From a virus: a stretch of DNA of 35,052 nucleotides. The position numbers and the translations under genes are program-made. Positions 23,690 to 30,869 of the stretch are shown piece by piece. The stretch spans positions 1 to 35,052 of the IMG/VR virus record IMGVR_UViG_3300043398_000349; one strand, 5' to 3'. Under the pieces are notes generated by a model that saw nothing but the letters and a program-made list of their open reading frames with translations, did no database searches and was not told where the DNA came from. The stretch's first letter is position 1. Each line of letters starts with the position of its first letter.

Positions 23690-24753
23690 ATCAGGTGGGC
23701 CTCCGTGATCGTCTCTCCCTGAATTACCGCCCTGGCCAGAGTGCGCCCTTCCGGTGATTTATCTGTTCCCCAGGATGATGCTGGTATCCCGTTCGCTTGG
23801 GCCTCTGTTGCATCCTTGGCCCGGAAGAATCCGTAGTTGCGGTCGATCTCCAGGACCGCGCCCATGGGCATGTCGCGGATCGCTTTGGCACGGGGGCGCA
23901 CTATATGGCGGAAATCTGCTTCCGATGGTGCCGGCTTCCATTCAAACGGCTGACGTATTGCATCAACCATTCTGCGGAAATCTTCTGGCGGAAGGCTATG
24001 GCCCGCGTCGGGGAGATCAGCGGCGTGCCAAGCCGCTGCACGTGCTCTATGGAAGAGCTGTTCGCAAATGAAGTGCTTCTCGATGACTTGCGCGTTCTTG
24101 GCTGCGAAAACAGGGACACCCAGGACATCGAGACTATGGTCGGAGAGGCCGATGTTATCCCCAAAGCTGAAATGGTGAGTCAGCATTCGCATCTTTCTCA
24201 GGTCATGGTCGAAGGATGGGTAAGCTGCGTTGCAGTAGAGAGTGAAGAAATCTAAATTACATATCTCATCCTTTCGGAAAAGAATGGCTTCCAGCTTATC
24301 CATTTCTTCTTCATCCAATCCACCGGCTGAGATGAAGAAGGGCTTGCCGAGCCTTTGCACGTGCTCTATGAGGCGGGTATTCGTATTGTCGCTCGACGCG
24401 ATCTTGTGCGCCTTCACATACGGATCTACCGCGTTGTAACCTTCAATGCTGAAGGCCGTGCACATGAAGTCCACGTTGCTGCGCTCGCAGTGCTTTGCAA
24501 GCTTTGGCAGCCAAAGAGGATCAAGAGCGTGCGGTTCGAGGTCCGTTTTGCCGTTGTCATGTCCATAACGATTACCCTTCGGCCCGTATAGATCGGCATT
24601 TGTAAATAACTGAAACTTAACAGCGTTAGCGCCAGCCAATGACGCTTGCTCGATCGACATCATGCAGTCGTCTAGCGTTATCCAATTCGATCCAACCTCT
24701 GCGATGATATATGGCTTTGCACTTAAGATTTTGCGGAAATGTTTGGATGACAA
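23686..24753 (-). CDS. NeuB-family nonulosonic acid synthase (PseI/NeuB/LegI-like)
   Basis: The protein has a NeuB TIM-barrel domain and a C-terminal SAF (antifreeze-like) domain. Motifs are YIIAEVGSNW, ANAVKFQLF, KIASSDNTNTRLIEHVQRLG, FFISAGG, GLSDHSLDVLG and AQVIEKHF. The SAF part reads VRPRAKAIRDMPMGAVL and ends EGRTLARAVIQGETITEAHL. These enzymes condense a six-carbon amino sugar with phosphoenolpyruvate to give the nine-carbon acid. The TTG at 24753 is preferred because AGAGGAG lies five bases upstream, giving 355 residues. The frame also extends to 24834 through a copy of the capsid N-terminus. The gene is 19 kb from the other sugar genes. Confidence 0.88.
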   Translation of the reverse strand: MSSKHFRKILSAKPYIIAEVGSNWITLDDCMMSIEQASLAGANAVKFQLFTNADLYGPKGNRYGHDNGKTDLEPHALDPLWLPKLAKHCERSNVDFMCTAFSIEGYNAVDPYVKAHKIASSDNTNTRLIEHVQRLGKPFFISAGGLDEEEMDKLEAILFRKDEICNLDFFTLYCNAAYPSFDHDLRKMRMLTHHFSFGDNIGLSDHSLDVLGVPVFAAKNAQVIEKHFICEQLFHRARAAAWHAADLPDAGHSLPPEDFRRMVDAIRQPFEWKPAPSEADFRHIVRPRAKAIRDMPMGAVLEIDRNYGFFRAKDATEAQANGIPASSWGTDKSPEGRTLARAVIQGETITEAHLI

Positions 24754-24786
24754 AGTGTCTCCTCTTGATTGTGGCTCCGGGTAAAA

Positions 24787-24834
24787 ATAGTTCTTCTGCG
24801 TGGCGGCAGCGATCTGGTCATAGGTCAGAGCCAA
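24787..24834 (-). repeat. Copy of the capsid gene 5' end, in frame with the NeuB-type gene
   Basis: This 48-bp segment matches the first 48 bases of the capsid gene (18266-18313) with four changes, one of which turns the ATG into TTG. It would encode MALTYDQIAAATQKNY if TTG is used, and it continues in frame into the synthase. The capsid gene's own ribosome site is not copied. It marks a past recombination or insertion event. Confidence 0.9.
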
Positions 24835-24837
24835 TTT

Positions 24838-25044
24838 TTAATTCCCTGTATGAATCAGCTTCAAGAGATCGTCTGGGCTCATCTCCACTTCCATCCTCTG
24901 ACCCCATCCGTTATCCACTCCTACGAAAACGATCCAGGTACTCTTCTTCTTCTCGTCCTGCACGATCCAGGCGATCGCGTCTGGGTTTACCCAGCAATCC
25001 ATGTAGACGTTAAGATATTTAACCTTTAGCTTTACCGCTTTCAT
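24838..25044 (-). CDS. Small hypothetical protein
   Basis: A 68-residue protein (MKAVKLKVKYLNVYMDCWVN at the start) with a beta-rich, Trp-containing middle (WIVQDEKKKSTWIVFVGVDN) and a short C-terminal helix. It is directly abutted by the stop of the small-terminase-like gene on one side and lies three bases before the capsid-gene copy on the other. No family is recognised. Confidence 0.5.
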   Translation of the reverse strand: MKAVKLKVKYLNVYMDCWVNPDAIAWIVQDEKKKSTWIVFVGVDNGWGQRMEVEMSPDDLLKLIHTGN

Positions 25045-25449
25045 CTACTCTTCCTTCGCCGAACTACTCGTCATCTCGACTTTCTCCCCGCTTATGCGCT
25101 CTATCGTAAGCTTGTGCACAGCGCCCCCCGCATCCAAAGGCTGGGGCATCACTTTCCCACACAGCCGCTCTATCAACGGCAGGAGCTTCGTTATATCACC
25201 ATGGTTCGAGGCGTTGATCATCGTGCGCGCTAGTACCTTCTCGATCATCGGGATGTCCATCGCATCCTTAATCTTGTTCACCAGCTCGTGCGTCATTCGC
25301 AAATATTTAGAGATTAAGCGCTTCATCTCGGCGTCGTCCAGGTCTTTTATTCCCTTCAGAGAGTCGGGGATTTTAGGCCTTCCCCCAGGATTACCTGACT
25401 GACCCTTCTTGAATCTATACTCAGCCGGCGGGCCTTTAGGATTAGCCAT
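25045..25449 (-). CDS. Small terminase-like protein (DUF5681-type N-terminus)
   Basis: A 134-residue protein. The N-terminal RFKKGQSGNPGGRPKIPDSL is the signature of the DUF5681-type motif found in small terminase candidates and related phage proteins. A helical DNA-binding type domain follows (EMKRLISKYLRMTHELVNKI), with a charged C-terminal tail. It precedes the other packaging genes and starts inside the end of the methyltransferase gene (8-bp overlap). The motif is clear; a terminase small subunit role is inferred from order. Confidence 0.65.
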   Translation of the reverse strand: MANPKGPPAEYRFKKGQSGNPGGRPKIPDSLKGIKDLDDAEMKRLISKYLRMTHELVNKIKDAMDIPMIEKVLARTMINASNHGDITKLLPLIERLCGKVMPQPLDAGGAVHKLTIERISGEKVEMTSSSAKEE

Positions 25450-26659
25450 TCCCTGAACCCTCGCCTGTGCTGAGAATTGCCTTCTTACCTGTGAAGTTCT
25501 CCCAACGGGTTATGATGACGTCGCAGTAGTGAGGATCTATCTCCATGCCGTAGCAGGTGCGGTTGGTCTTCTCGCAGGCGATTAGGGTGGAGCCGGAGCC
25601 AGAAAACGGTTCGTAGACAACCTCTCCTGTTATGGTGTGGTTGGTTATACTCGGCGCCAAAAGATCAACGGGCTTCTGCGTCGGATGGATTTTGTCATTC
25701 TCTCTTGAGCATTCCCAAACCGTAGACTGGTTACGTTCACCATAAAACTCTGGCTCATTCCCTTGAAGCCAGCCCATAAGGCAAAGCTCGTGTCGCCAGT
25801 GGTAATGCCCGCGACCGAATACAAATTGGGGCTTGACCCAAATAATTTGCCGGTGAAAAAGTATTCCTGCTGCTGCTGCTGCTGCTGCTGCTGTATATCC
25901 TTGCATCTTCATTGCATGCCACATGTAGAAGGCGAATCCTTTCTTCATGTGTGGAAGAGACGCGCTGATCACAGCAAATATAAAGTCTTTGAACTCGTCA
26001 TCCTTAAGATCATCGTTGGCTATTTTCGCATAGCCTTTCGATTGTCCTTTTTCGTTTGAAACCTCCACGTGATTGATACCGTATGGCGGGTCGGAAAGCC
26101 AAACGGAGGCCTTCACCCCGCCCATAAGTCGCTCAACGCAAAGCACATCAGTGCTATCACCACAGAGCAGCCGATGATCGCCGAGCTGCCATAGATCGCC
26201 TAGTTGACATCGTGTTTCAACGACCTCCGGAACCGCGTCATCATCGGTCATCCCCTCCTTTGATACCTTGGGCCGGATCTTTTCTCGCTCTTTGTCATCC
26301 CAACCAAATTGGTCCATCTCCCATCCATCTTTCTCCAACTGATCAAGAGCCCCGGTCAGCTCGTCAACGTCCCATTCGGCTAGCTCAGCGGCTCGGTTAT
26401 CCAGGATCGCAAAAAGCTCTGCCCTTCCTGGATCCAGCGCGGTTCGGTGCACCCAAATCTCTTTCCAGCCGAGAAGCTTCGCTGCGGCGAGTGTGCCGTT
26501 GCCGGCGATAACCGTGTTGCCTGCATCGATAACAATCGGTTTCTGCTGCCCGCATTCTTCGAGCGATTTCTTGATCACATTCAAGTTTCGCTTGGAATGT
26601 TTTCGCGCGTTCTTTGGCAGTGGTTTTAGATCAGCAATCGCTACGGATTCGAAGTTCAC
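25442..26659 (-). CDS. ParB-like plus N4/N6 DNA methyltransferase (orphan)
   Basis: The 405-residue protein combines a ParB/RepB-type N-terminal domain (residues 1-120; NARKHSKRNLNVIKKSLEE, VIAGNGTLAAAKLLGW) with a beta-class DNA methyltransferase. The catalytic motif is SDPPYG (residues 189-194), and the S-adenosylmethionine motif FSGSGST (352-358) follows it. Such proteins methylate adenine N6 or cytosine N4 in phage genomes without a partner nuclease. Residues 257-264 are a run of eight alanines encoded by a CTG/CAG microsatellite. The start is a GTG with a weak GGAA site. No restriction enzyme gene is adjacent, so protection against host restriction is the likely role. Confidence 0.88.
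   Translation of the reverse strand: MNFESVAIADLKPLPKNARKHSKRNLNVIKKSLEECGQQKPIVIDAGNTVIAGNGTLAAAKLLGWKEIWVHRTALDPGRAELFAILDNRAAELAEWDVDELTGALDQLEKDGWEMDQFGWDDKEREKIRPKVSKEGMTDDDAVPEVVETRCQLGDLWQLGDHRLLCGDSTDVLCVERLMGGVKASVWLSDPPYGINHVEVSNEKGQSKGYAKIANDDLKDDEFKDFIFAVISASLPHMKKGFAFYMWHAMKMQGYTAAAAAAAAGILFHRQIIWVKPQFVFGRGHYHWRHELCLMGWLQGNEPEFYGERNQSTVWECSRENDKIHPTQKPVDLLAPSITNHTITGEVVYEPFSGSGSTLIACEKTNRTCYGMEIDPHYCDVIITRWENFTGKKAILSTGEGSGNG
25867..25893 (-). repeat. Trinucleotide microsatellite (CTG)9
   Basis: Nine perfect CTG units on the plus strand encode eight alanines (residues 257-264) within the methyltransferase domain, after the DPPY motif. Slippage by whole units would change only the length of the alanine run and keep the frame. 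Confidence 0.95.
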
Positions 26660-26701
26660 TTCCGATGCCTACGGTTATATTGATTTTGGGAGGTCAGTCG
26701 G

Positions 26702-26902
26702 CTAAGCGTTGAATGTCGTCCAGGTTTTCCAGCCCGACTCTGGCGTTTGTTGACTGGCCGGTGTCATCGGACCGACTGTCACTCGCTCTGAGCAGGCTGG
26801 TTCGGTCCACAGCTTGAGGATCTCGATCACTTCACCGACCGTTACTTTCTTGCGGGACTCTAAGAGAATCGAAACCTGCTCAAACTCGCGCTTCGTCAGC
26901 AT
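26702..26902 (-). CDS. Small hypothetical protein, first gene of the late run
   Basis: A 66-residue protein (MLTKREFEQVSILLESRKKV; then VGEVIEILKLWTEPAC). The ATG has a GGAG site. The N-terminal half looks like a compact helical or winged-helix-like domain and the C-terminal part is polar and disordered. It diverges from the plus-strand protease gene (26958), so the 55 bp between them must hold both promoters. A TATACT hexamer at 26925-26930 could serve the plus strand. No function is recognised. Confidence 0.5.
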   Translation of the reverse strand: MLTKREFEQVSILLESRKKVTVGEVIEILKLWTEPACSERVTVGPMTPASQQTPESGWKTWTTFNA

Positions 26903-26957
26903 CCAATTTCTCCGCTTTGTCGTTTATACTGCCTACAAATTTACAGTGGAGAAGGTA

Positions 26958-27740
26958 ATGGTAAAAGGATTTTTCCTGGCTATGGGGCTTTCATGGGGTG
27001 CGGTTGGTGTCGCGGATCTCGACACCGATCTCATAGGCGGGAGGGTAGTCAGCCGGCGGGACTTTCCCGAGCTGATCCGAATCAGGCAGGAGGGGGCAAC
27101 CTGCTCGGCGTCGATCATCGGACCGCGCGTGGTCCTCACCGCGGCGCACTGCTCTACCGCGGACGGTGCGATCGTGCCGGTATCCGAATCGGTTGATTAT
27201 TCGTTCGAGGTCCTTGGCGGAACTCGCTTCACCGCCCGATGCACCCTGGCCCCCGGCTACGCGCAAGATGACCACGACATGGCGCTGTGCCTCTCCAATG
27301 CCGAGCTGCCACCGCCCTACGCCTCGGTTGGAGCGGAGGTGCCCATGGTAGGGGCGATCGTAACGCTCACTGGCTACGGCTGCACGCAGCCCGGTGGTGG
27401 GGGCGGGAATAACGGCACCCTCAAAATCGGCGACGCGCGCGTGACATCGATCCCAGCGGGAAGACCGCACGGCTACTGGTTCGAGACCACAGCCGGCGCG
27501 GGGGGCGACGCTGCGATCTGTTTCGGCGACTCTGGCGGACCCGTCTACCGACAGTTGCATAACCGCCGCGAACCGCACGTCGTCATCGGGGTAAATAGCC
27601 GAGGCGATATTCGCCGTGTCTCTCTCCTCACGGCGCTGGGTCTGCGCGTCTCGAAAGACTTCATCGACGAGTATGCGCGTCTACGCGGTCTCAAAATCTG
27701 CGGCGTGAACGAGGACTGCGGGGGCAAAAAACCTCACTGA
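26958..27740 (+). CDS. Secreted trypsin-like (S1) serine protease
   Basis: The 260-residue protein has the full chymotrypsin-fold triad: His64 in VVLTAAHCS, Asp107 in DDHDMALC, and Ser192 in CFGDSGGPVY. IGGRVV (residues 26-31) resembles the mature N-terminus of trypsin-like enzymes. A signal peptide (MVKGFFLAMGLSWGAVGVA, cleavage near residue 19) suggests export. The ATG at 26958 has a GGAGAAGG site. The frame is open further upstream but overlaps the opposite gene. Such proteases are very uncommon in phages and common in bacteria such as predatory ones, so the gene is likely cargo from a host. It contains the GGTGCGGTTGG motif inside the signal-peptide coding region (26997). Confidence 0.88.
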   Translation: MVKGFFLAMGLSWGAVGVADLDTDLIGGRVVSRRDFPELIRIRQEGATCSASIIGPRVVLTAAHCSTADGAIVPVSESVDYSFEVLGGTRFTARCTLAPGYAQDDHDMALCLSNAELPPPYASVGAEVPMVGAIVTLTGYGCTQPGGGGGNNGTLKIGDARVTSIPAGRPHGYWFETTAGAGGDAAICFGDSGGPVYRQLHNRREPHVVIGVNSRGDIRRVSLLTALGLRVSKDFIDEYARLRGLKICGVNEDCGGKKPH

Positions 27741-27796
27741 CCGTATTCTTGTATGGCTCGGCGTGGGTGTTTCAACCCACCTGGAGACACCCCACC

Positions 27797-28065
27797 CTGT
27801 CCCCAGAATTTCACTGAAAATCCTTGAAACCCTTGAGCACCAGACTGGGGACAGGGGTCACGCTGGGGACAGGGTCCCCTACTCGATCCCATACCACCAC
27901 ACGCTCCCGCTTCCCCCCCTCTCTCTATCTCTCTTCTCTCTCTCTCTCTCTCTAAATATAGATATACCATGTCCCCAGTGTCCCCCAGTATGCAGATCAA
28001 GGGTTTGATGTGTCCCCAGACCCTGTCCCCACCAGGTCCCCAACCTGTCCCCAGCCTGTCCCCAG
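27797..28065. repeat. Cluster of CTGTCCCCAG-type repeats in a 399-bp noncoding region
   Basis: Direct copies of (C)TGTCCCCAG lie at 27797, 27970, 28011, 28023 (one end base different), 28045 and 28056. Inverted copies (CTGGGGACAG) lie at 27845 and 27863, and a near-copy with five C at 27979. The region 27741-28139 also holds a CT-rich tract at 27919-27953 and no credible gene; short frames here are products of the repeats. Iteron-like spacing beside the primase/helicase genes suggests a replication origin or a control region. Confidence 0.75.
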
Positions 28066-28070
28066 GACGC

Positions 28071-28107
28071 AAAAAAGGCCCGGCCAAGAGGATCCCCTCA
28101 GCCGGGC
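28071..28107 (-). terminator. Rho-independent terminator of the replication operon
   Basis: On the minus strand the stem GCCCGGC / GCCGGGC (28101-28107 with 28078-28084) is followed by CCTTTTTT (28071-28078). It lies just downstream of the helicase stop at 28140 and would end the primase-helicase transcript. Confidence 0.8.
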
Positions 28108-28139
28108 TGGAAAAACGGAGTCTTTGATGCAGGTAGATC

Positions 28140-29618
28140 TTATCGCGTTCCGCGCCAATCGTTCGACGGGGCGAAGGGGTCGGTGGTCGGCGACAGCCGC
28201 CGAATCCTGATTCCGTGATAAAGCTTGGGCCTGGGTGCTTCCTGAGACTCGGGATCGCGCGGAGCGTTGCGCCTGGTTACGCCGTTACGTCGCAGAAATT
28301 CCCGGCAGAGCTGTTGGTCGCGGTACTCGGTGAACGTCGCAGCGATCTTCGCCTCTAGGACCTTTGGCTCGAGCATGTCCTTGGTCCCCTTCGCTTCGCT
28401 GGCATCGACGAACTCGAGGCCTGCCGATCCCATCCAAATGCGGAACCGGTCATCTTTGATCCCCGCCTCCCCCGCGAGGGTCTCTCGGCTATCCTCCGAG
28501 GTGGGGATCGGGCCATGGTCCGGACATAGACGCTGATAGGCATCCCGACATCGATGCAGGATCACCGCCCGCTCCTCCCAGAGGTCGTCCTCGTATGAAG
28601 CGCTGTGATCACCCAGTTCACCGTAGCTCTTAATAGAAACGAAAATAGGCCGCCTCTGGTTCGATTTGGTGTCTGAGAGGTTTGGAAACCGGTTCGAGGT
28701 GAATATGAGCCGCCAGGTGGCCGGCGTGTCGAATGGCTCGCCACCGAGTGGACGTACCGGGTAATTGTCCCCCCCCGTCAGCATTTTCATGGCTGTGGTA
28801 TCAAGTGACTGGAAGTTTTCGAAGTCCGAAAAGATCAGAGCACGCTTGCCGACGAATGATGTACTCTCGTGCCGATCCTCTCCCGGAGGCTTGGCCAGGT
28901 TTAAGACATTGGCCAAGCCCAATATCCTACGCACGAACCGCACGAATGCACCCTTACCGTCGTTACCCTCTCCCTGGATCCAGAGGTAATGCTGCAAATA
29001 GGCTTTGGGCTCAAGCAACGACCAGATGAAAGCCTCCAGCGCGTCAGCATTACCGTTCGTTATGCGCGAGAGAAACTCCTCCCACAGCGAGCAGGTCCCA
29101 GGCCATGGGTCGAAATCGAGGCGATGAAACGCGACCCCAGGCGTGGATTTAAAAGCGATTGGTACAGGTGTTTCCGAAATCTCGACGTTATCCAACCAGT
29201 AATTCATCGCTGCCCCATTCTGCGCGCTCGTGAAGCGGTAGCGCATCGATTGGGTGAGCGAGAGCTGTCGGGCATAACGAGCGATCAACCGGCGGGTTTC
29301 GACATCATCCAACCGCACCGCTGTTTGGAATGGCTTATCGCCTTCAATCTTGATCGGGCCAAGCCCCTTCAGATGATAGGTCGCTTCGATCGTGAAATCC
29401 GGATCGGGAAACCCGGGGTCTTTTACGATGCTGCGGGTTAGACCCAGAAACATCCCTTCGTAAAGATCAGCCGCAGTCGGTTCCGGATCGGGCTTAGGCT
29501 TATCCGTCTCGCTCTCGCCATCTTTTGCCTTACCGGAACCGCGCTTATTTCCAGGGGGTTTTTTAAACTCGCGAACATTTGTTTCTTCCACCTTGACTTC
29601 AGGTAATATCTCATCCAT
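28140..29618 (-). CDS. Replicative helicase of the D5/SF3-like (DUF5906) type
   Basis: The 492-residue protein has a Walker A loop WIQGEGNDGKGAF (GEGNDGKG at residues 216-223), a Walker B-like LIFSDFENF (261-269) and the sensor segment WRLIFTSNRFPNLS (302-315). These match phage- and plasmid-type D5/DUF5906 helicases that open an origin for their own primase. The N-terminal 50 residues are a charged, Pro/Lys-rich linker. It follows the primase gene by 66 bp and ends before a strong terminator and the repeat cluster. The ATG has a GGAG site. One 11-mer copy lies within it (29309). Confidence 0.85.
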   Translation of the reverse strand: MDEILPEVKVEETNVREFKKPPGNKRGSGKAKDGESETDKPKPDPEPTAADLYEGMFLGLTRSIVKDPGFPDPDFTIEATYHLKGLGPIKIEGDKPFQTAVRLDDVETRRLIARYARQLSLTQSMRYRFTSAQNGAAMNYWLDNVEISETPVPIAFKSTPGVAFHRLDFDPWPGTCSLWEEFLSRITNGNADALEAFIWSLLEPKAYLQHYLWIQGEGNDGKGAFVRFVRRILGLANVLNLAKPPGEDRHESTSFVGKRALIFSDFENFQSLDTTAMKMLTGGDNYPVRPLGGEPFDTPATWRLIFTSNRFPNLSDTKSNQRRPIFVSIKSYGELGDHSASYEDDLWEERAVILHRCRDAYQRLCPDHGPIPTSEDSRETLAGEAGIKDDRFRIWMGSAGLEFVDASEAKGTKDMLEPKVLEAKIAATFTEYRDQQLCREFLRRNGVTRRNAPRDPESQEAPRPKLYHGIRIRRLSPTTDPFAPSNDWRGTR

Positions 29619-29684
29619 AGAGGACTCCGTTGTCGTGTGTCGGGGGGATATCGGGTGCCAATCCTACTCCCTTTTCACATGGTT

Positions 29685-30566
29685 TTAGCCCCGGCTCTCG
29701 TCGGGGCTATTTTCATTAATGGCATCGCGTGCGACGCGGTCGTACCCATCGCGCATAACCCGCTCAAGTTCTTCGAGAAGCTTCGGCGTAATCTCCTTGT
29801 CTTTGTAATTAGGGCTCATCAATAGCCGGTGCATCGCGTCATCGAAAGAGACACCAGCGCGGGCCAGCTCGCAGGCGAGATTGAATCGCGGCTTGTGCAG
29901 GCTGTTTCCCGGGAATACCGTTGTCAGAAACCTCGTCGAGTGAGTAGGCAATTGTCCACTCAGCTTGCGGGTCCGGTTGCGCGCCTCATATTTTCTCAGC
30001 CTCTCCCTTCTTTCCTCCTCGGTTGGTGGGGCGAGCACCTCCCACCTCAAGGCGTCATCCTCGATATTTTCGAGAATGATTTCATCGCAGCGATAGAAGT
30101 AATGTGCACCATCGATAGCTTGCGGGTCTGCGCCAGTATCGTTCACGATCTTTCTGATGTTGAACTCGTATTCTTCACAGCTCGTGATGCGGCGCTCCGC
30201 CTTCAATAGAAGCCGGAAACGATCACAGGGCGGATCACGATCGTTGCCGTTTAAATCCTTCTTCCACTTTTGGTGCGATCTCGTGATCCCTATCATAAAC
30301 CAGCAGTCACAGAACCTGCGCCTGATAACCTCAATGTTAAGATCGTTCCCCTCGTCATCAGCCGGCTTGTCATAGTCGAGCGCGTAGAAATCCGCGTAAA
30401 GGAAATTTCCCTTAGTCCTGTGTCCATCGGCCCAAATGATAGGCGACCAGGTGAATGTTTCGATGATCCGCCGCATCGTTTCGACCGAGGCGTCAACGTG
30501 ACGAAACCCTCGACTGACGGCCTTCTCGTATGGCTTATCCCGCGACGGCGGGTAGAAGGACAGCAT
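29685..30566 (-). CDS. PrimPol-type (archaeo-eukaryotic) primase
   Basis: The 293-residue protein shows the catalytic D-x-D of archaeo-eukaryotic primases in LYADFYALDYDKP (D64, D66), then CDRFRLLL for the nucleotide-binding part, and HYFYRCDEIILENI toward the end of the catalytic core. The C-terminus is charged and helical (RFNLACELARAGVSFDDAMH), as in the linker to the helicase. It is the first gene of the replication unit and precedes the D5-like helicase. Primase and helicase as separate genes is a known arrangement of plasmid/phage replicons. There is no DNA polymerase gene in the window, so host polymerase is probably recruited. Confidence 0.75.
   Translation of the reverse strand: MLSFYPPSRDKPYEKAVSRGFRHVDASVETMRRIIETFTWSPIIWADGHRTKGNFLYADFYALDYDKPADDEGNDLNIEVIRRRFCDCWFMIGITRSHQKWKKDLNGNDRDPPCDRFRLLLKAERRITSCEEYEFNIRKIVNDTGADPQAIDGAHYFYRCDEIILENIEDDALRWEVLAPPTEEERRERLRKYEARNRTRKLSGQLPTHSTRFLTTVFPGNSLHKPRFNLACELARAGVSFDDAMHRLLMSPNYKDKEITPKLLEELERVMRDGYDRVARDAINENSPDESRG
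29686..29709. other. Strong hairpin overlapping the primase stop
   Basis: TAGCCCCG (29686-29693) and CGGGGCTA (29702-29709) form an eight-base stem with an eight-base loop that covers the primase stop codon. On the plus strand it is followed by TTTTC. On the minus strand AAAACC follows, so it is not a classical terminator for the primase and may protect or pause the transcript. Confidence 0.5.
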
Positions 30567-30612
30567 GCCTAAACACCTAGAGGTTATGGTTAGTGCTACT
30601 CCGAAAATCCCC

Positions 30613-30641
30613 TTGCGACATCGATTACCATAAGGTATCGT
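30613..30641 (+). promoter_or_regulatory. Putative sigma70-like promoter with operator-like inverted repeat
   Basis: TTGCGA (30613-30618), a 17-bp spacer and TATCGT (30636-30641) resemble a -35/-10 pair reading into the plus-strand early operon. An imperfect inverted repeat, CGATTACC (30622-30629) with GGTATCG (30634-30640), lies inside the promoter. The first gene encodes a ribbon-helix-helix type protein, so autoregulation is plausible. The divergent primase gene starts 47 bp to the left. Confidence 0.5.
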
Positions 30642-30674
30642 GGAGAACTCTATTAAGGCCTAAGAGGGGGGATT

Positions 30675-30866
30675 ATGGAAGGAAAAAAACCGCTAGCGAA
30701 ACGGCGGCAGGGGGATGACAAACTGCGATGCCAGCAGGTGCGCATCACGCTAAGGGATTGGGTGATGCTTGAGAATCTCGGTATGGAGAAGGGCGGGATC
30801 CCGGTAGCGGTCATGATCCGCATGATAGTGCGCGAGCACCTTGAGAACCTCCAGAGGGCGGGGTAA
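30675..30866 (+). CDS. Small ribbon-helix-helix-like DNA-binding protein
   Basis: A 63-residue basic protein. After a Lys/Arg-rich arm, CQQVRITLRDWVMLENLGME and IPVAVMIRMIVREHLENL give the strand-helix-helix order of CopG/Arc-type regulators. The ATG follows GGGGGG and sits 34 bp after a putative promoter with an inverted repeat. It heads the plus-strand recombination operon and probably regulates it or the divergent primase gene. Confidence 0.6.
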   Translation: MEGKKPLAKRRQGDDKLRCQQVRITLRDWVMLENLGMEKGGIPVAVMIRMIVREHLENLQRAG

Positions 30867-30869
30867 GGC

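Noticed and set aside
27917-27955. A CRISPR-like or transposon end signal in the CT-rich tract
   Set aside because: It is simple dinucleotide repetition without spacers or terminal inverted repeats. No CRISPR array, insertion sequence or integrase gene was seen in the window.
27734-28087. A 117-codon minus-strand frame in the repeat region
   Set aside because: Its sequence is made of Gly/Pro/Arg and ERERER from the CTGTCCCCAG and CT-rich repeats and overlaps the terminator; no ribosome site.
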